64,000 nucleotides of DNA from Streptomyces sp. NBC_00083 (GCF_026343295.1 NZ_JAPELY010000001.1:1178001-1242000); one strand, 5' to 3'. Counted from the stretch's first letter, positions 53,893-62,519 are shown. Made by a program: numbers and translations. Notes: generated from the letters alone by a model not told the origin.

Positions 53893-56352
53893 GTGGTTGA
53901 GTGGTCGGGAACGTGGGTCGCCGAGCGGCTCGGAGTCGAGCTCGTCGGGGACGAGGACCTGAGCGGGCTGCTCGGCCTCGCCCTGCGCCGCAACCCCAAG
54001 CGCGCCCATCTGCTCGTCTCCAACGTCCTCGGCAAACACGTCCCGCAGAGCCCGTCAGTGGTGTGGCGCGCCGGATACCAACTGGGCCTGCGGGTCAGGG
54101 AGTTGCTCGGCGACGAAACGGCCGCGCGGGCCGTGGTGCTCGGGTACGCCGAGACCGCGACCGGCCTCGGCCACTCGGTCGCCGACGGCCTGGCCCTCGC
54201 CCCCTGCCTCCACTCGACGCGCCGGCCGGTCCACGGCGTGGCCACGGCGGGCGGCTTCGAGGAGTCCCACTCCCACGCCACCTCCCACCTGCTGCTCCCC
54301 GAAGACCCCCGACTCCTCGCGGGGCAGGGCCCGTTGGTCCTCGTCGACGACGAGTTCTCGACCGGCAACACGGTCCTCAACACCATCCGTGACCTGCACG
54401 CCCGCCACCCGCGCGACCACTATGTGATCGTCGCCCTCGTCGACATGCGCTCCCCGCAGGACCGCGACCGCCTCACCGCCTTCGCGCGGGAGACCGGCGC
54501 CCGCGTCGACCTGATCGCCTCGGCGTCGGGCACGGTGCGGCTGCCGGAGGGGGTCCTGGAGAAGGGGCGGGCGCTGGTGGCGGAGTACGAGGCGGAGGAC
54601 CCGGGACATCTGCCGTCCGAGCGCAGTGCCCAGCCCCTCGGCTCCCTCACGCGCGTGGACCTCGGCTGGCCCGCGGGCCTGCCCGACGGCGGCCGGCACG
54701 GATTCACCCCGGACCACCGGGCGGAGCTGGAGGCGGCGCTGCCCGCCATGGCGGCGAGGCTGGCCGGAGCGCTCGGCGGCGCCGCCGAGCCCCCGCGCCG
54801 TGTGCTCGTCCTCGGCTTCGAGGAGCTGATGTACGCGCCGCTGCGCCTGGCCGTCGCGTTCGAAGAACGCGGCGGGGCCGAGGTCCGCTACTCCACGACG
54901 ACCCGCTCGCCCGTGCTCGCGGTCGACGACCCCGGCTACGCCATCCGCACCCGCCTCGCCTTCCCGGCGCACGACGACCCGGCCGACGGTCCCGGCGAGC
55001 GGTACGCGTACAACGTCGCGGGCGGCGGCTTCGACGCGGTCGTGGCGGTCGTCGACTCCGCCGCCGACACCGCGCAACTGCACGCACCCGACGGCCTGTT
55101 GGCGCGGCTCGCCGCCCACATCCCGCACGTCGTCCTCGCCGTACTGCCCTCGTACGTACCCCAAGGTGCCCCCATGCCCGAGCCGCTGCGCGGTCCCGCC
55201 TTCTCCTCCTACGCGCCCGACGAGGTGGGGTGGCTGCTCAAGGACCTGTCCGGGGTCGAGCTCGAAGCCCCCACCGAGGAGCGCGAGGAGGCCATCCAGA
55301 GCGGCGGCGCCCACTACGCGGAGTCGCTGCCGGTCGAGTACCAGCCGAGCCCGCAGTACCAGGAGCTGTTCCGGGCCGCGCTCGACGCCTCGGCGCCCCG
55401 GATTGCGCGGGCCGTCGGCGTGGTCACCGAGACGGTGCTCGCCGAGCTCCCCCAACGCCGTAGGCGCCGGGGGGACGCCCATCCGCGCCCGGTGCTCGTC
55501 TCGCTCGCCCGTGCCGGCACACCCGTGGGCGTCCTGATGCGCCGCTGGGCCCAGCACCGGCACGGCCTGGACCTGCCGCACTACGCGGTCTCCATCGTGC
55601 GCGGCCGGGGCATCGACCCCAACGCGCTGCGCTGGCTCGCCGCCCACCACGACCCGGCCGACGTCGTGTTCGTCGACGGGTGGACCGGCAAGGGCGCCAT
55701 CACCCGCGAACTGGCCGCCGCGATCGGCGAGTTCCCCGAGTTCGCCGGGTTCGTGCCGGACGTCGCGGTGCTCGCCGACCCCGGCTCCTGCGTGCGCACG
55801 TACGGCACCCGCGAGGACTTCCTGATCCCGTCCGCATGCCTCAACTCGACGGTGTCCGGGCTGATTTCGCGCACCGTGCTGCGCCAGGACCTCATAGGCC
55901 CCGGCGATTTCCACGGGGCCAAGTTCTACCGCGAGCTGGCCGGCGCCGACGTCTCGGGCGCCTTCCTCGACGCGGTCTCGGCGCGCTTCGACGAGGTCGG
56001 CGACGACGTGGACCGCGCGGCGAAGGAGCTGCGCGACACGGACCGCACCCCGAGCTGGGAGGGGTGGGCGGCGGTCGAGCGGATCAGCGAGGAGTACGGC
56101 ATCCACGACGTCAACCTGGTCAAGCCGGGCGTCGGCGAGACCACCCGGGTGCTCCTCCGCCGGGTCCCCTGGAAGATCCTCGCCGGGCGGGGCGCCGGGG
56201 CCGACCTCGACCACGTCAGGCTGCTCGCCGAGCAGCGCGGCGTGCCGGTGGAGGAGGTGGACGGGCTTCCGTACAGCTGTGTCGGCCTGATCCACCCGCG
56301 GTTCACGCGGGGCGCGACCGGCGCCGACGGCAAGGCGGTGGCCGCCAAGTGA
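53893..56352 (+). CDS. Four-part fusion: phosphoribosyltransferase, TRSP domain, StiP-like domain and PELOTA RNA-binding domain
   Basis: 819 aa. Residues 1-215 are an orotate-PRTase-like domain with the PRPP loop LVLVDDEFSTGNT (148-160). A TRSP-domain region follows, with the literal T-R-S-P at 337-340 and VLGFEELMYAPLRLA before it. Residues 440-665 resemble the StiP/second PRTase domain (SYAPDEVGWLLKDLS, LVSLARAGTPVGVLM, and a second loop VVFVDGWTGKGAI at 591-603). Residues 750-805 resemble the PELOTA_1 domain (WKILAGRGAGADLDHVRLLAE). In other bacteria these parts are often separate genes. The start is a GTG at 53893 with no clear ribosome binding site. The stop overlaps the HAD start. Confidence 0.85.
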   Translation: MVEWSGTWVAERLGVELVGDEDLSGLLGLALRRNPKRAHLLVSNVLGKHVPQSPSVVWRAGYQLGLRVRELLGDETAARAVVLGYAETATGLGHSVADGLALAPCLHSTRRPVHGVATAGGFEESHSHATSHLLLPEDPRLLAGQGPLVLVDDEFSTGNTVLNTIRDLHARHPRDHYVIVALVDMRSPQDRDRLTAFARETGARVDLIASASGTVRLPEGVLEKGRALVAEYEAEDPGHLPSERSAQPLGSLTRVDLGWPAGLPDGGRHGFTPDHRAELEAALPAMAARLAGALGGAAEPPRRVLVLGFEELMYAPLRLAVAFEERGGAEVRYSTTTRSPVLAVDDPGYAIRTRLAFPAHDDPADGPGERYAYNVAGGGFDAVVAVVDSAADTAQLHAPDGLLARLAAHIPHVVLAVLPSYVPQGAPMPEPLRGPAFSSYAPDEVGWLLKDLSGVELEAPTEEREEAIQSGGAHYAESLPVEYQPSPQYQELFRAALDASAPRIARAVGVVTETVLAELPQRRRRRGDAHPRPVLVSLARAGTPVGVLMRRWAQHRHGLDLPHYAVSIVRGRGIDPNALRWLAAHHDPADVVFVDGWTGKGAITRELAAAIGEFPEFAGFVPDVAVLADPGSCVRTYGTREDFLIPSACLNSTVSGLISRTVLRQDLIGPGDFHGAKFYRELAGADVSGAFLDAVSARFDEVGDDVDRAAKELRDTDRTPSWEGWAAVERISEEYGIHDVNLVKPGVGETTRVLLRRVPWKILAGRGAGADLDHVRLLAEQRGVPVEEVDGLPYSCVGLIHPRFTRGATGADGKAVAAK

Positions 56353-57164
56353 GCACGCCGCCCGTGCTGGTCGCCAGCGACCTCGACCGCACCCTGATCT
56401 ACTCCGCCGGAGCCCTCGCCCTCACCATGCCCGACGAGCGGGCGCCGCGGCTGCTCTGCGTCGAGGTGTACGAGCACAAGCCCCTCTCGTACGTCACGGA
56501 GGAGGCGGCGCGGCTGCTCACGGAGGTGAAGTCGGCGACGGTCTTCGTGCCCACCACGACCCGCACGCGCGCACAGTACGAGCGGATCCGACTGCCCGGC
56601 CCCGCCTCGCCGTTCGCGATCTGCGCCAACGGCGGCCACCTGCTCGTCGACGGCGTGTCCGATCCGGAGTGGGCCGGCGCGGTGGCGGCCCGCATCGCCG
56701 CCGAGTGCGCCCCGCTCGACGAGGTGCGCGCGCGGCTGCGGACCACCGCCGACCCGCGGTGGCTGCGCAAGGAGCGGACCGCGGAGGACCTTATCGCCTA
56801 CCTCGTGGTCGAGCGCGAGCTGCTGCCCGAGTCGTGGGTGAAGGAGTTCGTGGCCTGGGCCGAGCCGCGCGGCTGGACGGTCTCCCTCCAGGGCCGCAAG
56901 ATCTACGCCGTCCCGAAGCCGCTCACCAAGAGCGCGGCGATGCGGGAGGTCGCCCGGCGCACCGGGGCGCGGCTGACGCTGGCCGCGGGGGACTCGCTCC
57001 TGGACGCCGACCTGTTGCTCGCCGCCGACCTGGGCTGGCGCCCCGGCCACGGCGAACTCGCCGACGCGGGCTGGCAGGCGCCGGGCACCGAGGCGCTCGC
57101 CGAGCGCGGGGTGCTCGCCGGCGAGGAGATCCTGCGGCGCTTCCTGACCCGCGCCGCTCACTGA
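56349..57164 (+). CDS. HAD-family phosphatase of the Ter-associated module
   Basis: 271 aa. The HAD motifs are DLDRTL (nucleophile Asp in VASDLDRTLIYS), Thr in VPTTTRTRAQYERI, Lys in PKPLTKSAAMREV and AGDSLLDADLL (metal-binding Asp). The cap domain is of the Cof/C2 type. The GTG at 56349 overlaps the preceding stop (GTGA), so translation is coupled to the PRTase fusion. The expected job is removal of a phosphate from the intermediate made by the PRTase part; the substrate is inferred from context. Confidence 0.88.
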   Translation: MSTPPVLVASDLDRTLIYSAGALALTMPDERAPRLLCVEVYEHKPLSYVTEEAARLLTEVKSATVFVPTTTRTRAQYERIRLPGPASPFAICANGGHLLVDGVSDPEWAGAVAARIAAECAPLDEVRARLRTTADPRWLRKERTAEDLIAYLVVERELLPESWVKEFVAWAEPRGWTVSLQGRKIYAVPKPLTKSAAMREVARRTGARLTLAAGDSLLDADLLLAADLGWRPGHGELADAGWQAPGTEALAERGVLAGEEILRRFLTRAAH

Positions 57165-57197
57165 CGCAAAACGATCGGAAGGCGCCACGGGCCCGGG

Positions 57198-57203
57198 TAC
57201 GGT
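57198..57203 (+). promoter_or_regulatory. -10 box of a probable leaderless transcript (O-methyltransferase)
   Basis: TACGGT ends 6 nt before the ATG at 57210, with no ribosome binding site. Confidence 0.45.
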
Positions 57204-57209
57204 CGCCGC

Positions 57210-57869
57210 ATGACCAAGGGAAACAGCACCAAGATCACGGACGAGCTGTACGCCTACATGCTGGCCCACAACCCGCCGCTCGACGCGGTGCAGCGGGACC
57301 TGGTGGAGACCACGTACGCCCGCCTCCCCGACCACGCGGGCATGCAGTCGGCCGAGGAGCAGGGTCCGCTCCTCGCCTTCCTGGTGCGCCTGGTGAACGC
57401 GCGGCACGTGGTGGAGGTGGGCACCTTCACGGGCTTCTCCGCCCTCGCGATGGCGCAGGCCCTGCCGGCCGACGGCAAGCTGATCGCCTGCGACATCTCG
57501 GAGGAGTGGACGGCGTACGGCAAGGAGGCGTGGGCGAAGGCGGGTGTCGCGGACCGCATCGACCTGCGGATCGCGCCGGCACTCGACACGCTGCGGGCGA
57601 TGCCGGCGGAGCCGCACATCGATTTCGCCTATCTGGACGCGGACAAGGGGAACTACATCGCGTACTGGGAGGAGTTGGTGCCGCGGCTGCGGCCGGGCGG
57701 CCTGATCGCCACGGACAACGTGCTCTTCCACGGGGCGGTGCTGGATCCGGAGGTGGGGGGTGCGGCCGGGGGGATCCGGGCGTTCAACGAGCATGTGGCG
57801 GGGGATGGGCGGATGGACAGCGTGCTGCTGACGGTGGCGGACGGGTTGACGCTCTCGCGCAAGCGGTAG
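57210..57869 (+). CDS. Class I SAM-dependent O-methyltransferase (COMT-like)
   Basis: 219 aa. The SAM-binding motif is HVVEVGTFTGFSALAMAQAL, followed by LIACDISEEWTAYGKEAW. The metal-binding Asp/Asn pair is in DFAYLDADKGNYIAYWEEL and IATDNVLFHGAV. The family methylates catechol-type hydroxyls with a divalent metal. It lies 45 nt after the HAD gene but has its own leaderless promoter signal, so it need not belong to the Ter module. Confidence 0.9.
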   Translation: MTKGNSTKITDELYAYMLAHNPPLDAVQRDLVETTYARLPDHAGMQSAEEQGPLLAFLVRLVNARHVVEVGTFTGFSALAMAQALPADGKLIACDISEEWTAYGKEAWAKAGVADRIDLRIAPALDTLRAMPAEPHIDFAYLDADKGNYIAYWEELVPRLRPGGLIATDNVLFHGAVLDPEVGGAAGGIRAFNEHVAGDGRMDSVLLTVADGLTLSRKR

Positions 57870-57998
57870 CGGAGCTTGCGGCGCGGCGCGGCGCGGCTCG
57901 GCTCGGCTTGCGCAGTTCCCCGCGCCCCTGGGTGGGCTGCCCTCGGCAGGGTGGCCGGCATGGGCATCCTCAGCTACCCCGGCCCGTGCGGGCCACCT

Positions 57999-58121
57999 CA
58001 GCCCGTCCGGCTGTTCGCCCCAGGCCTGTGCGGCCACCTCAGCCCGTCCGACTGTTCGCCCCAGGCCTGTGCGGCCATCTCAGCCCGTCCGACTGTTAGC
58101 CCCAGGCCTGTGCGGCCACCT
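57999..58121 (+). repeat. Three exact-length 41-bp tandem repeats
   Basis: Units at 57999-58039, 58040-58080 and 58081-58121, each starting CAGCCCGTCCG and ending CTGTGCGGCCA(C/T)CT, with 1-3 differences. The last unit leads into dispersed repeat copy 5. No spacers, so it is not a CRISPR array. Confidence 0.85.
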
Positions 58122-58250
58122 CAGCCCGTCCGGCGTTTGAGGACGAGCGCCCTTCAGGCGCGAACCGGGGTCTGGGGCGGAGCCCCAGGGGCCCGGCCTC
58201 AGAGTGCGGACCGTGCTGGGTCACCCGCGCAGTTCCCCGCGCCCCTGTAG
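58119..58250 (+). repeat. Dispersed GC-rich intergenic repeat (copy 5) with CGCAGTTCCCCGCGCCCC motif
   Basis: 58119-58188 is nearly identical to copies at 22422 and 35487. Bases 58200-58250 then match about 45 bp from near 22570 (GCGGACCGTGCTGGGTCACC and onwards). No gene is visible in 57870-58280. Confidence 0.85.
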
Positions 58251-58280
58251 GGCACCCGGTGCCGAGCTGGCGGCGCGGGG

Positions 58281-58493
58281 TCAGCCGCAGCAGCCGCCTC
58301 CGCAGCAGCCGCCGCCACCCCCGTCACCACCCGCGGACGGCGCCGCGGAGCCACCCACCGCCACCGCGGACAGCAGCTTCACCGTGTCGGCGTGGCCCAC
58401 CGGGCACACCGCCGGCGCGGCGGACTCCGCCATCGGACGGCTGAGTTCGAACGTGTCGCCGCACGACCGGCAGCGGTATTCATAGCGAGGCAT
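58281..58493 (-). CDS. FmdB-type zinc-ribbon protein with Cys-rich tail
   Basis: 70 aa. The start MPRYEYRCRSCGDTFEL is the FmdB pattern, with Cys8 and Cys11. The second knuckle has Cys30 but reads C-P-V-G-H where C-P-x-C is usual, so His34 may replace the fourth ligand. The tail is a Gly run with two CC pairs. Possible zinc or metal binding. The ATG at 58493 was chosen over the longer ORF because it matches the family start. Confidence 0.8.
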   Translation of the reverse strand: MPRYEYRCRSCGDTFELSRPMAESAAPAVCPVGHADTVKLLSAVAVGGSAAPSAGGDGGGGGCCGGGCCG

Positions 58494-58554
58494 GGCCCCA
58501 GAGTAAGCCGTACCGGGAGCCGTCTGGCGGCCCCGGGCGGGGTGCCGGGGCGGG

Positions 58555-59070
58555 TCAGACGTCCTCGTGGACCTCGTGGCGGGCCTTCCAGTACGGGTTG
58601 TCGTGCGGCAGGAACCCGGTGACACGGCCGTACATGCCGAACACCATCAGAATCAGGCCGACCACGAAGCTGAACAGCACGTTCTGCATTTTGAAGGCCA
58701 GGAAGTTGTGCGTGGTGTCGAGCAGCGCCAGGTTCACGAAACCGCTGATCAGGAACAGCACGCCCAGCACGATGTTGAGGGTGGAGGCGAAGTTGCCGCC
58801 CCGGACCATCCCGTACAGGAGCAGCAGGCCGACCACGATGGACACCACGCTCAGCGCGCCGTTGGTGCTCAGGCCGGCGACCGTGTCACCGCCCGTGTCG
58901 AAGAAGCCGATCTGGTGGACCAGGCCGAGGATGCCGAAGACCAGCAGGGCGAGGCCCATGACTCCGGCGCTGAGGCGGTAGACCTGGTTGAGCCGGTGGT
59001 CCACCGGCAGGTGCTCGTTGAGCGAGACCCGGCTGTGGTTGAACCTCTGCGAGATCGTATGGGTGGCCAT
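58555..59070 (-). CDS. DUF4383 membrane protein
   Basis: 171 aa with four membrane segments (about residues 35-60, 75-98, 105-125 and 130-155). The family pattern includes LNQVYRLSAGVMGLALLVFGILGLV and LNIVLGVLFLISGFVNLALL. The C-terminus is PYWKARHEVHEDV, cytoplasmic. The ATG at 59070 (MATHTISQRF) was chosen by composition and a GGAGG-like site. Function unknown. Confidence 0.85.
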   Translation of the reverse strand: MATHTISQRFNHSRVSLNEHLPVDHRLNQVYRLSAGVMGLALLVFGILGLVHQIGFFDTGGDTVAGLSTNGALSVVSIVVGLLLLYGMVRGGNFASTLNIVLGVLFLISGFVNLALLDTTHNFLAFKMQNVLFSFVVGLILMVFGMYGRVTGFLPHDNPYWKARHEVHEDV

Positions 59071-59187
59071 GGTGGAGGCCCTCCTCATCCCTAGGCACGC
59101 ACGGCGTACGGCCCCCGGGCAGGTACCCGGGCGTACGTATTCCAGGGTGCGCCCGGGTATCGCGCGCAACAACTCAGCCGGGGCCGG

Positions 59188-60549
59188 TCAGGCGCCGTGG
59201 CCCCGCTCCTCGCGGATCCTGGCCACCACCTGCGCCACCGTCTGCCGCACCGCCTCGGTCTCCGTGAGGAAGTGCCAGTAGTCGGGGTGGCGCCCCTCCA
59301 GCGTGGCGATCGCCCGGTCCAGACGCGCCACCGAGTCGTCCAGGGGCCGGGCGTGCCGCGGCTCCGGGGTGGCGCGGCCGGACATCGCCAGGCGCTGGGC
59401 GTCGCGGATCGCGAACCGGGTGCGCTCGATCTCCTGCTGCGGGTCCTTCGCCACCGCGTCGAGCCGGCGCAGCCGGTCCCCGGCGGCCGAGACCGCCTCG
59501 TCGGTGGTGTTGAGCAGCGCCCGTACCGTACTCAGCCGTGCCGTCGCGTCCGCCCAGCGCTGCTCCGCGCGCGCCGCGGCGGCCTCCTTCAGTTTGTCCT
59601 CGGCCTGCCGTACGGAGACGGCGGCCTGCTCCGGGACCTGCTGGAGGTCCTGCCAGCAGGCGGCGGCGAACCGGCGGCGCAGCTCGCTCAGGACCGGATC
59701 GACCTGGCCGGCCCGGGTGGTGAGGGCCTGGGCGCGGGTGCGCAGCGAGACCAGCCGGCGGTCTATCTCGGCGGCCTTCTCGGGCAGCTGCCCGGCCTCG
59801 GCGCGCAGCGCCTCCGCGTCGCGCAGCACCCGGTCGGCGCGCTGGATCGTCTCGGGCACGCCGTGCTGTCCGGCGCCCTGGTTGAGCTTGGTCAGCTCCG
59901 GGCCGAGGGCGGCGAGCCGCGCCGCGAGCTCGTCGGCCCGCAGCCCCGAAGCGCGCACGGCGTCGAGCGCGGTGCTGGCGCCGAGCAACGCGTGCTTGGC
60001 CCGCTCCACGGCGGGGGCGAGCCGGGCGAGCTGGGCCTCGGCGGTGTCGAGGAGCGGACGCAGGCTCTGCTCGAACCGGTCGAGCTCGCCCTTCACCCGC
60101 ACCAGTTCGTCCTTGGCAGCGGTCAGCTCCGTCCGCGCCCGCGCGGCGACGGAGGCGTCGAGGTCGTCGCGGTCGAGGTCGTGGGCGTCGACCGCGGTGA
60201 TGTACTGGTTCGATACCTCGTCGATACGGCGCCCGAGTGCCGCGAAGTCGTCGACGGCCTTGCGGCCCGCGGGCGAACCGTCCACCGCCGTGATCGTCTC
60301 GATCGAGATCCGCAGGTCGCGCTGGGCGGTGTCGAGTTCGTAGAACGCGGCCGCCGCGGCGTCCTTGGCGGCCTGCGCGTCGGCCCGCACGCTCTCGCTG
60401 CGCCCGCCGAACCAGCGCCGCGTGCCGCCCCCGGCGAACGCCCCGGGCAGCACCGCGGCGCCGAGCACCACGGGAAACGCCATGAGCGCCAGCACGTCCC
60501 GGACGGTGGCACCCGCTCTGCTGTACGGCCGCGCGTGTGTCGCCGTCAC
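59188..60549 (-). CDS. Coiled-coil protein with N-terminal membrane segment
   Basis: 453 aa. One membrane segment (VRDVLALMAFPVVLGAAVLPGAFAGGG) is followed by about 380 residues of Ala/Arg/Glu/Leu-rich helix with heptad repeats. No catalytic motif. A cell-envelope or cytoskeletal scaffold is possible. The other minus-strand frame (59174-60610) was rejected because its protein is low-complexity Gly/Arg. GTG 60549 follows GAGAGGGAT. The 60550-60772 stretch upstream contains short GACCGGATCGGA-like repeats only. Confidence 0.75.
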   Translation of the reverse strand: MTATHARPYSRAGATVRDVLALMAFPVVLGAAVLPGAFAGGGTRRWFGGRSESVRADAQAAKDAAAAAFYELDTAQRDLRISIETITAVDGSPAGRKAVDDFAALGRRIDEVSNQYITAVDAHDLDRDDLDASVAARARTELTAAKDELVRVKGELDRFEQSLRPLLDTAEAQLARLAPAVERAKHALLGASTALDAVRASGLRADELAARLAALGPELTKLNQGAGQHGVPETIQRADRVLRDAEALRAEAGQLPEKAAEIDRRLVSLRTRAQALTTRAGQVDPVLSELRRRFAAACWQDLQQVPEQAAVSVRQAEDKLKEAAAARAEQRWADATARLSTVRALLNTTDEAVSAAGDRLRRLDAVAKDPQQEIERTRFAIRDAQRLAMSGRATPEPRHARPLDDSVARLDRAIATLEGRHPDYWHFLTETEAVRQTVAQVVARIREERGHGA

Positions 60550-60772
60550 ATCCCTCTCCCGTGCTGTGTCGCCTGCCCGGTCCATTCTCCCACCAGGTAA
60601 GGACGAACACACGGCCCGGTCAGTTCACGCTTGTCCCCCAGTTCTCGACGGGCTCCCGGAGCGAGGTGCCTCGGACGGCCCGAGAACGGACCGGATCGGA
60701 GGGGACGGGACGGGACCGGATCGGACGGGGCGAGGCGGGGCGGGGAGCCCCGGGGCTTCGGGCCCCGCCGCC

Positions 60773-61531
60773 TCAGCTGTGCCGGATGGTGACCCGGCCG
60801 TCGTCGCTGCGCGCGCTCAGTACGTGCGTACTGGAGTCGGACCGGTCCACATTCACATCGACGCGGCCGTCATCGGACCGTGCGGCGACCTTGTACGTAG
60901 CCCGGGGTACGGAGAGGTCCACGCGGCCGTCGTCGCTGGTGGCCACCACGCTGTCCGGGACGACTGCGAACGTCAGCGCCACGCGCCCGCTGTCCGAGCC
61001 GGCCCGCACGCTCCTCGCGCGGATGCCCTCGCCGTCGATCCGGCCGTTGTCGCTGGTCACGTCCAGCGGCCCGGAGGAGTCCTTGACCGTGACCCGGCCG
61101 TTGTCGCAGGCGATCTTCAGCGGGGTGTCGAACCCGCTCGCCTCGACCCGGCCGTCGGCGTCGTGCACGGTGACCGCCACCCCGCGCGGCACCTTCACGG
61201 TGTGCCGGGCCTCGCAGTTCTTGATCACCCCGCCGCACTTCACGGTGAGGTTCAGGGTGTGGCCGTCCAGCGCCCAGCTCGCGTCGGGCCCGCTGCCGAA
61301 GACGGCCCAGCCGTCCACCTGGCGGTCGACCTCGACGTCCTTGACGTCGGAGGGCGTCACGACGAGCGTGGAGGCTCCGGCCTCGATGGTCAGCGCCTGC
61401 CCGGCGAAGGCGAAGTTCTTGTGCTCGACGGGAGCGTCCGACGCGTCCGAACTCCCGCACCCCGTGAGCGCGAACGCGAGCAGCCCGGCCCCGCCGGCGG
61501 CGAGCAGCGTGGAGCGACGGCGAAACGCCAT
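60773..61531 (-). CDS. DUF4097-like beta-repeat lipoprotein
   Basis: 252 aa. A lipoprotein signal peptide ends in the lipobox LTGC (AGLLAFALTGCGSSD). The mature part is a run of about ten beta strands with the recurring motif S-D-D/N-G-R-V, typical of DUF4097 beta-helix or adhesin-like folds. Likely anchored outside the membrane. Function unknown; related proteins lie beside envelope-stress or regulator genes. ATG 61531 has GGGGGAAG 7 nt upstream. Confidence 0.85.
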   Translation of the reverse strand: MAFRRRSTLLAAGGAGLLAFALTGCGSSDASDAPVEHKNFAFAGQALTIEAGASTLVVTPSDVKDVEVDRQVDGWAVFGSGPDASWALDGHTLNLTVKCGGVIKNCEARHTVKVPRGVAVTVHDADGRVEASGFDTPLKIACDNGRVTVKDSSGPLDVTSDNGRIDGEGIRARSVRAGSDSGRVALTFAVVPDSVVATSDDGRVDLSVPRATYKVAARSDDGRVDVNVDRSDSSTHVLSARSDDGRVTIRHS

Positions 61532-61742
61532 GGTGATCTTCCCCCTGTGTGCCCCGCGGCCATGTGCCGCGTGCGGGCCGTTCGGCCGCACCCCCACGCT
61601 AGGCACTCCCGCCCCCGCCCGCCCTGGAGCCTGCCTCCGAACCCGCCCTGGTGCCAGCACCACCCCCGGCCCGCCCCCGTCCGCCCCGGAATCGGGTTTG
61701 CGGCGGCACCCCGTGGGCCATGTACGCTGTTCCTCCATCCAC

Positions 61743-61814
61743 GGGTGTGTAGCTCAGGGGTAGAGCGCTGCTCTTACAAAGCAGATGTCGGCGGTTCGAA
61801 ACCGTCCACGCCCA
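61743..61814 (+). tRNA. tRNA-Val (anticodon UAC)
   Basis: 72 nt. The acceptor stem GGGTGTG pairs with CACGCCC, including one G-U pair. The anticodon stem CTGCT/AGCAG closes the loop CTTACAA with anticodon TAC. The T-arm is GGCGG-TTCGAAA-CCGTC, and the discriminator base is A. The genomic 3' end is CCG, so CCA is added after transcription. It is followed by a hairpin terminator. Confidence 0.95.
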
Positions 61815-61844
61815 CCGGTAGTAAGCGCAGGCGAGAGCCTGTTG

Positions 61845-61878
61845 AGGCCCTCCAGCCGTGATCGGCTGGGGGGCCTTT
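61845..61878 (+). terminator. Terminator after the tRNA
   Basis: A 14-bp stem (61845-61858 with 61863-61876, one G-U pair) around a TGAT loop, ending TTT. Confidence 0.8.
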
Positions 61879-62029
61879 GCGTGCCCGCGGGCCGGCCCTT
61901 CCGTGGGTCAAGCCGGGCGCGGGGAAAGGCCGTTGATCGTCTGTTCCGCACCGCGACCCGGCGGATAGAGTCCCGACGCGCGGGGGCCCCGGTGCCGGGT
62001 CCCGGGACACGGTGGCGGAGGGAGAGCTC

Positions 62030-62479
62030 ATGACGGTGACGGTCGGTCGGGCGGGGGAGGCGGACGCCGGGGTGATCGCGGTGCTCCTGGGGGAGATCGA
62101 GGCGTACTACGGGGGCTCGCCCGCCCCCGGTGACCTCGGCCGGATCCGTGCCGCCCTGTTCTGCGAACACCCCGCCGCCACCGTGCTGCTGGCCCGCGAA
62201 GGCGACGACGTGCTCGGCTTCGCCTCGTACTCGCGGCTGTGGCCGGCCTCGGGCGCCGACACCTCGCTCTACCTCAAGGAGCTCTACGTACGAGAGTCGG
62301 CGCGTCGGCGCGGCGTGGCCGGGATGCTCATGGCGCGGCTCCGCGAGGAGGCCACCGCAGCCGGGTGTACCCGGGTCGAGTGGACGGCGGATCTCGACAA
62401 CCCGCCGGCGCTGGCGTTCTACGCGGCGCTGGGTGCGGTGCCCCGGGACGGGAAGGTGCTCTACCGGGTCGGGAAGTAG
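62030..62479 (+). CDS. GNAT-family N-acetyltransferase
   Basis: 149 aa. The acetyl-CoA site is LYLKELYVRESARRRGVAGMLMARL (the R-x-x-G-x-G/A loop), with a typical NPPALAFYAALGAV end. It acetylates a small amine or a protein N-terminus; the substrate is unknown. ATG 62030 was chosen over 62012 because it has GGAGGGAG upstream. Confidence 0.88.
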   Translation: MTVTVGRAGEADAGVIAVLLGEIEAYYGGSPAPGDLGRIRAALFCEHPAATVLLAREGDDVLGFASYSRLWPASGADTSLYLKELYVRESARRRGVAGMLMARLREEATAAGCTRVEWTADLDNPPALAFYAALGAVPRDGKVLYRVGK

Positions 62480-62519
62480 CGGCGCGGACCGCCCCGGCCC
62501 CGTCGCCGGACCTCAGCGG

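Noticed and set aside
54055..56295. 746-aa antisense ORF over the PRTase fusion
   Set aside because: Shadow ORF; the plus strand shows all recognisable motifs.
57999..58121. Possible CRISPR array of 41-bp units
   Set aside because: Tandem repeat without spacers, merging into a known dispersed repeat.
59174..60610. Alternative 478-aa minus-strand frame
   Set aside because: Gly/Arg low-complexity; the competing frame gives a membrane segment and regular heptads.
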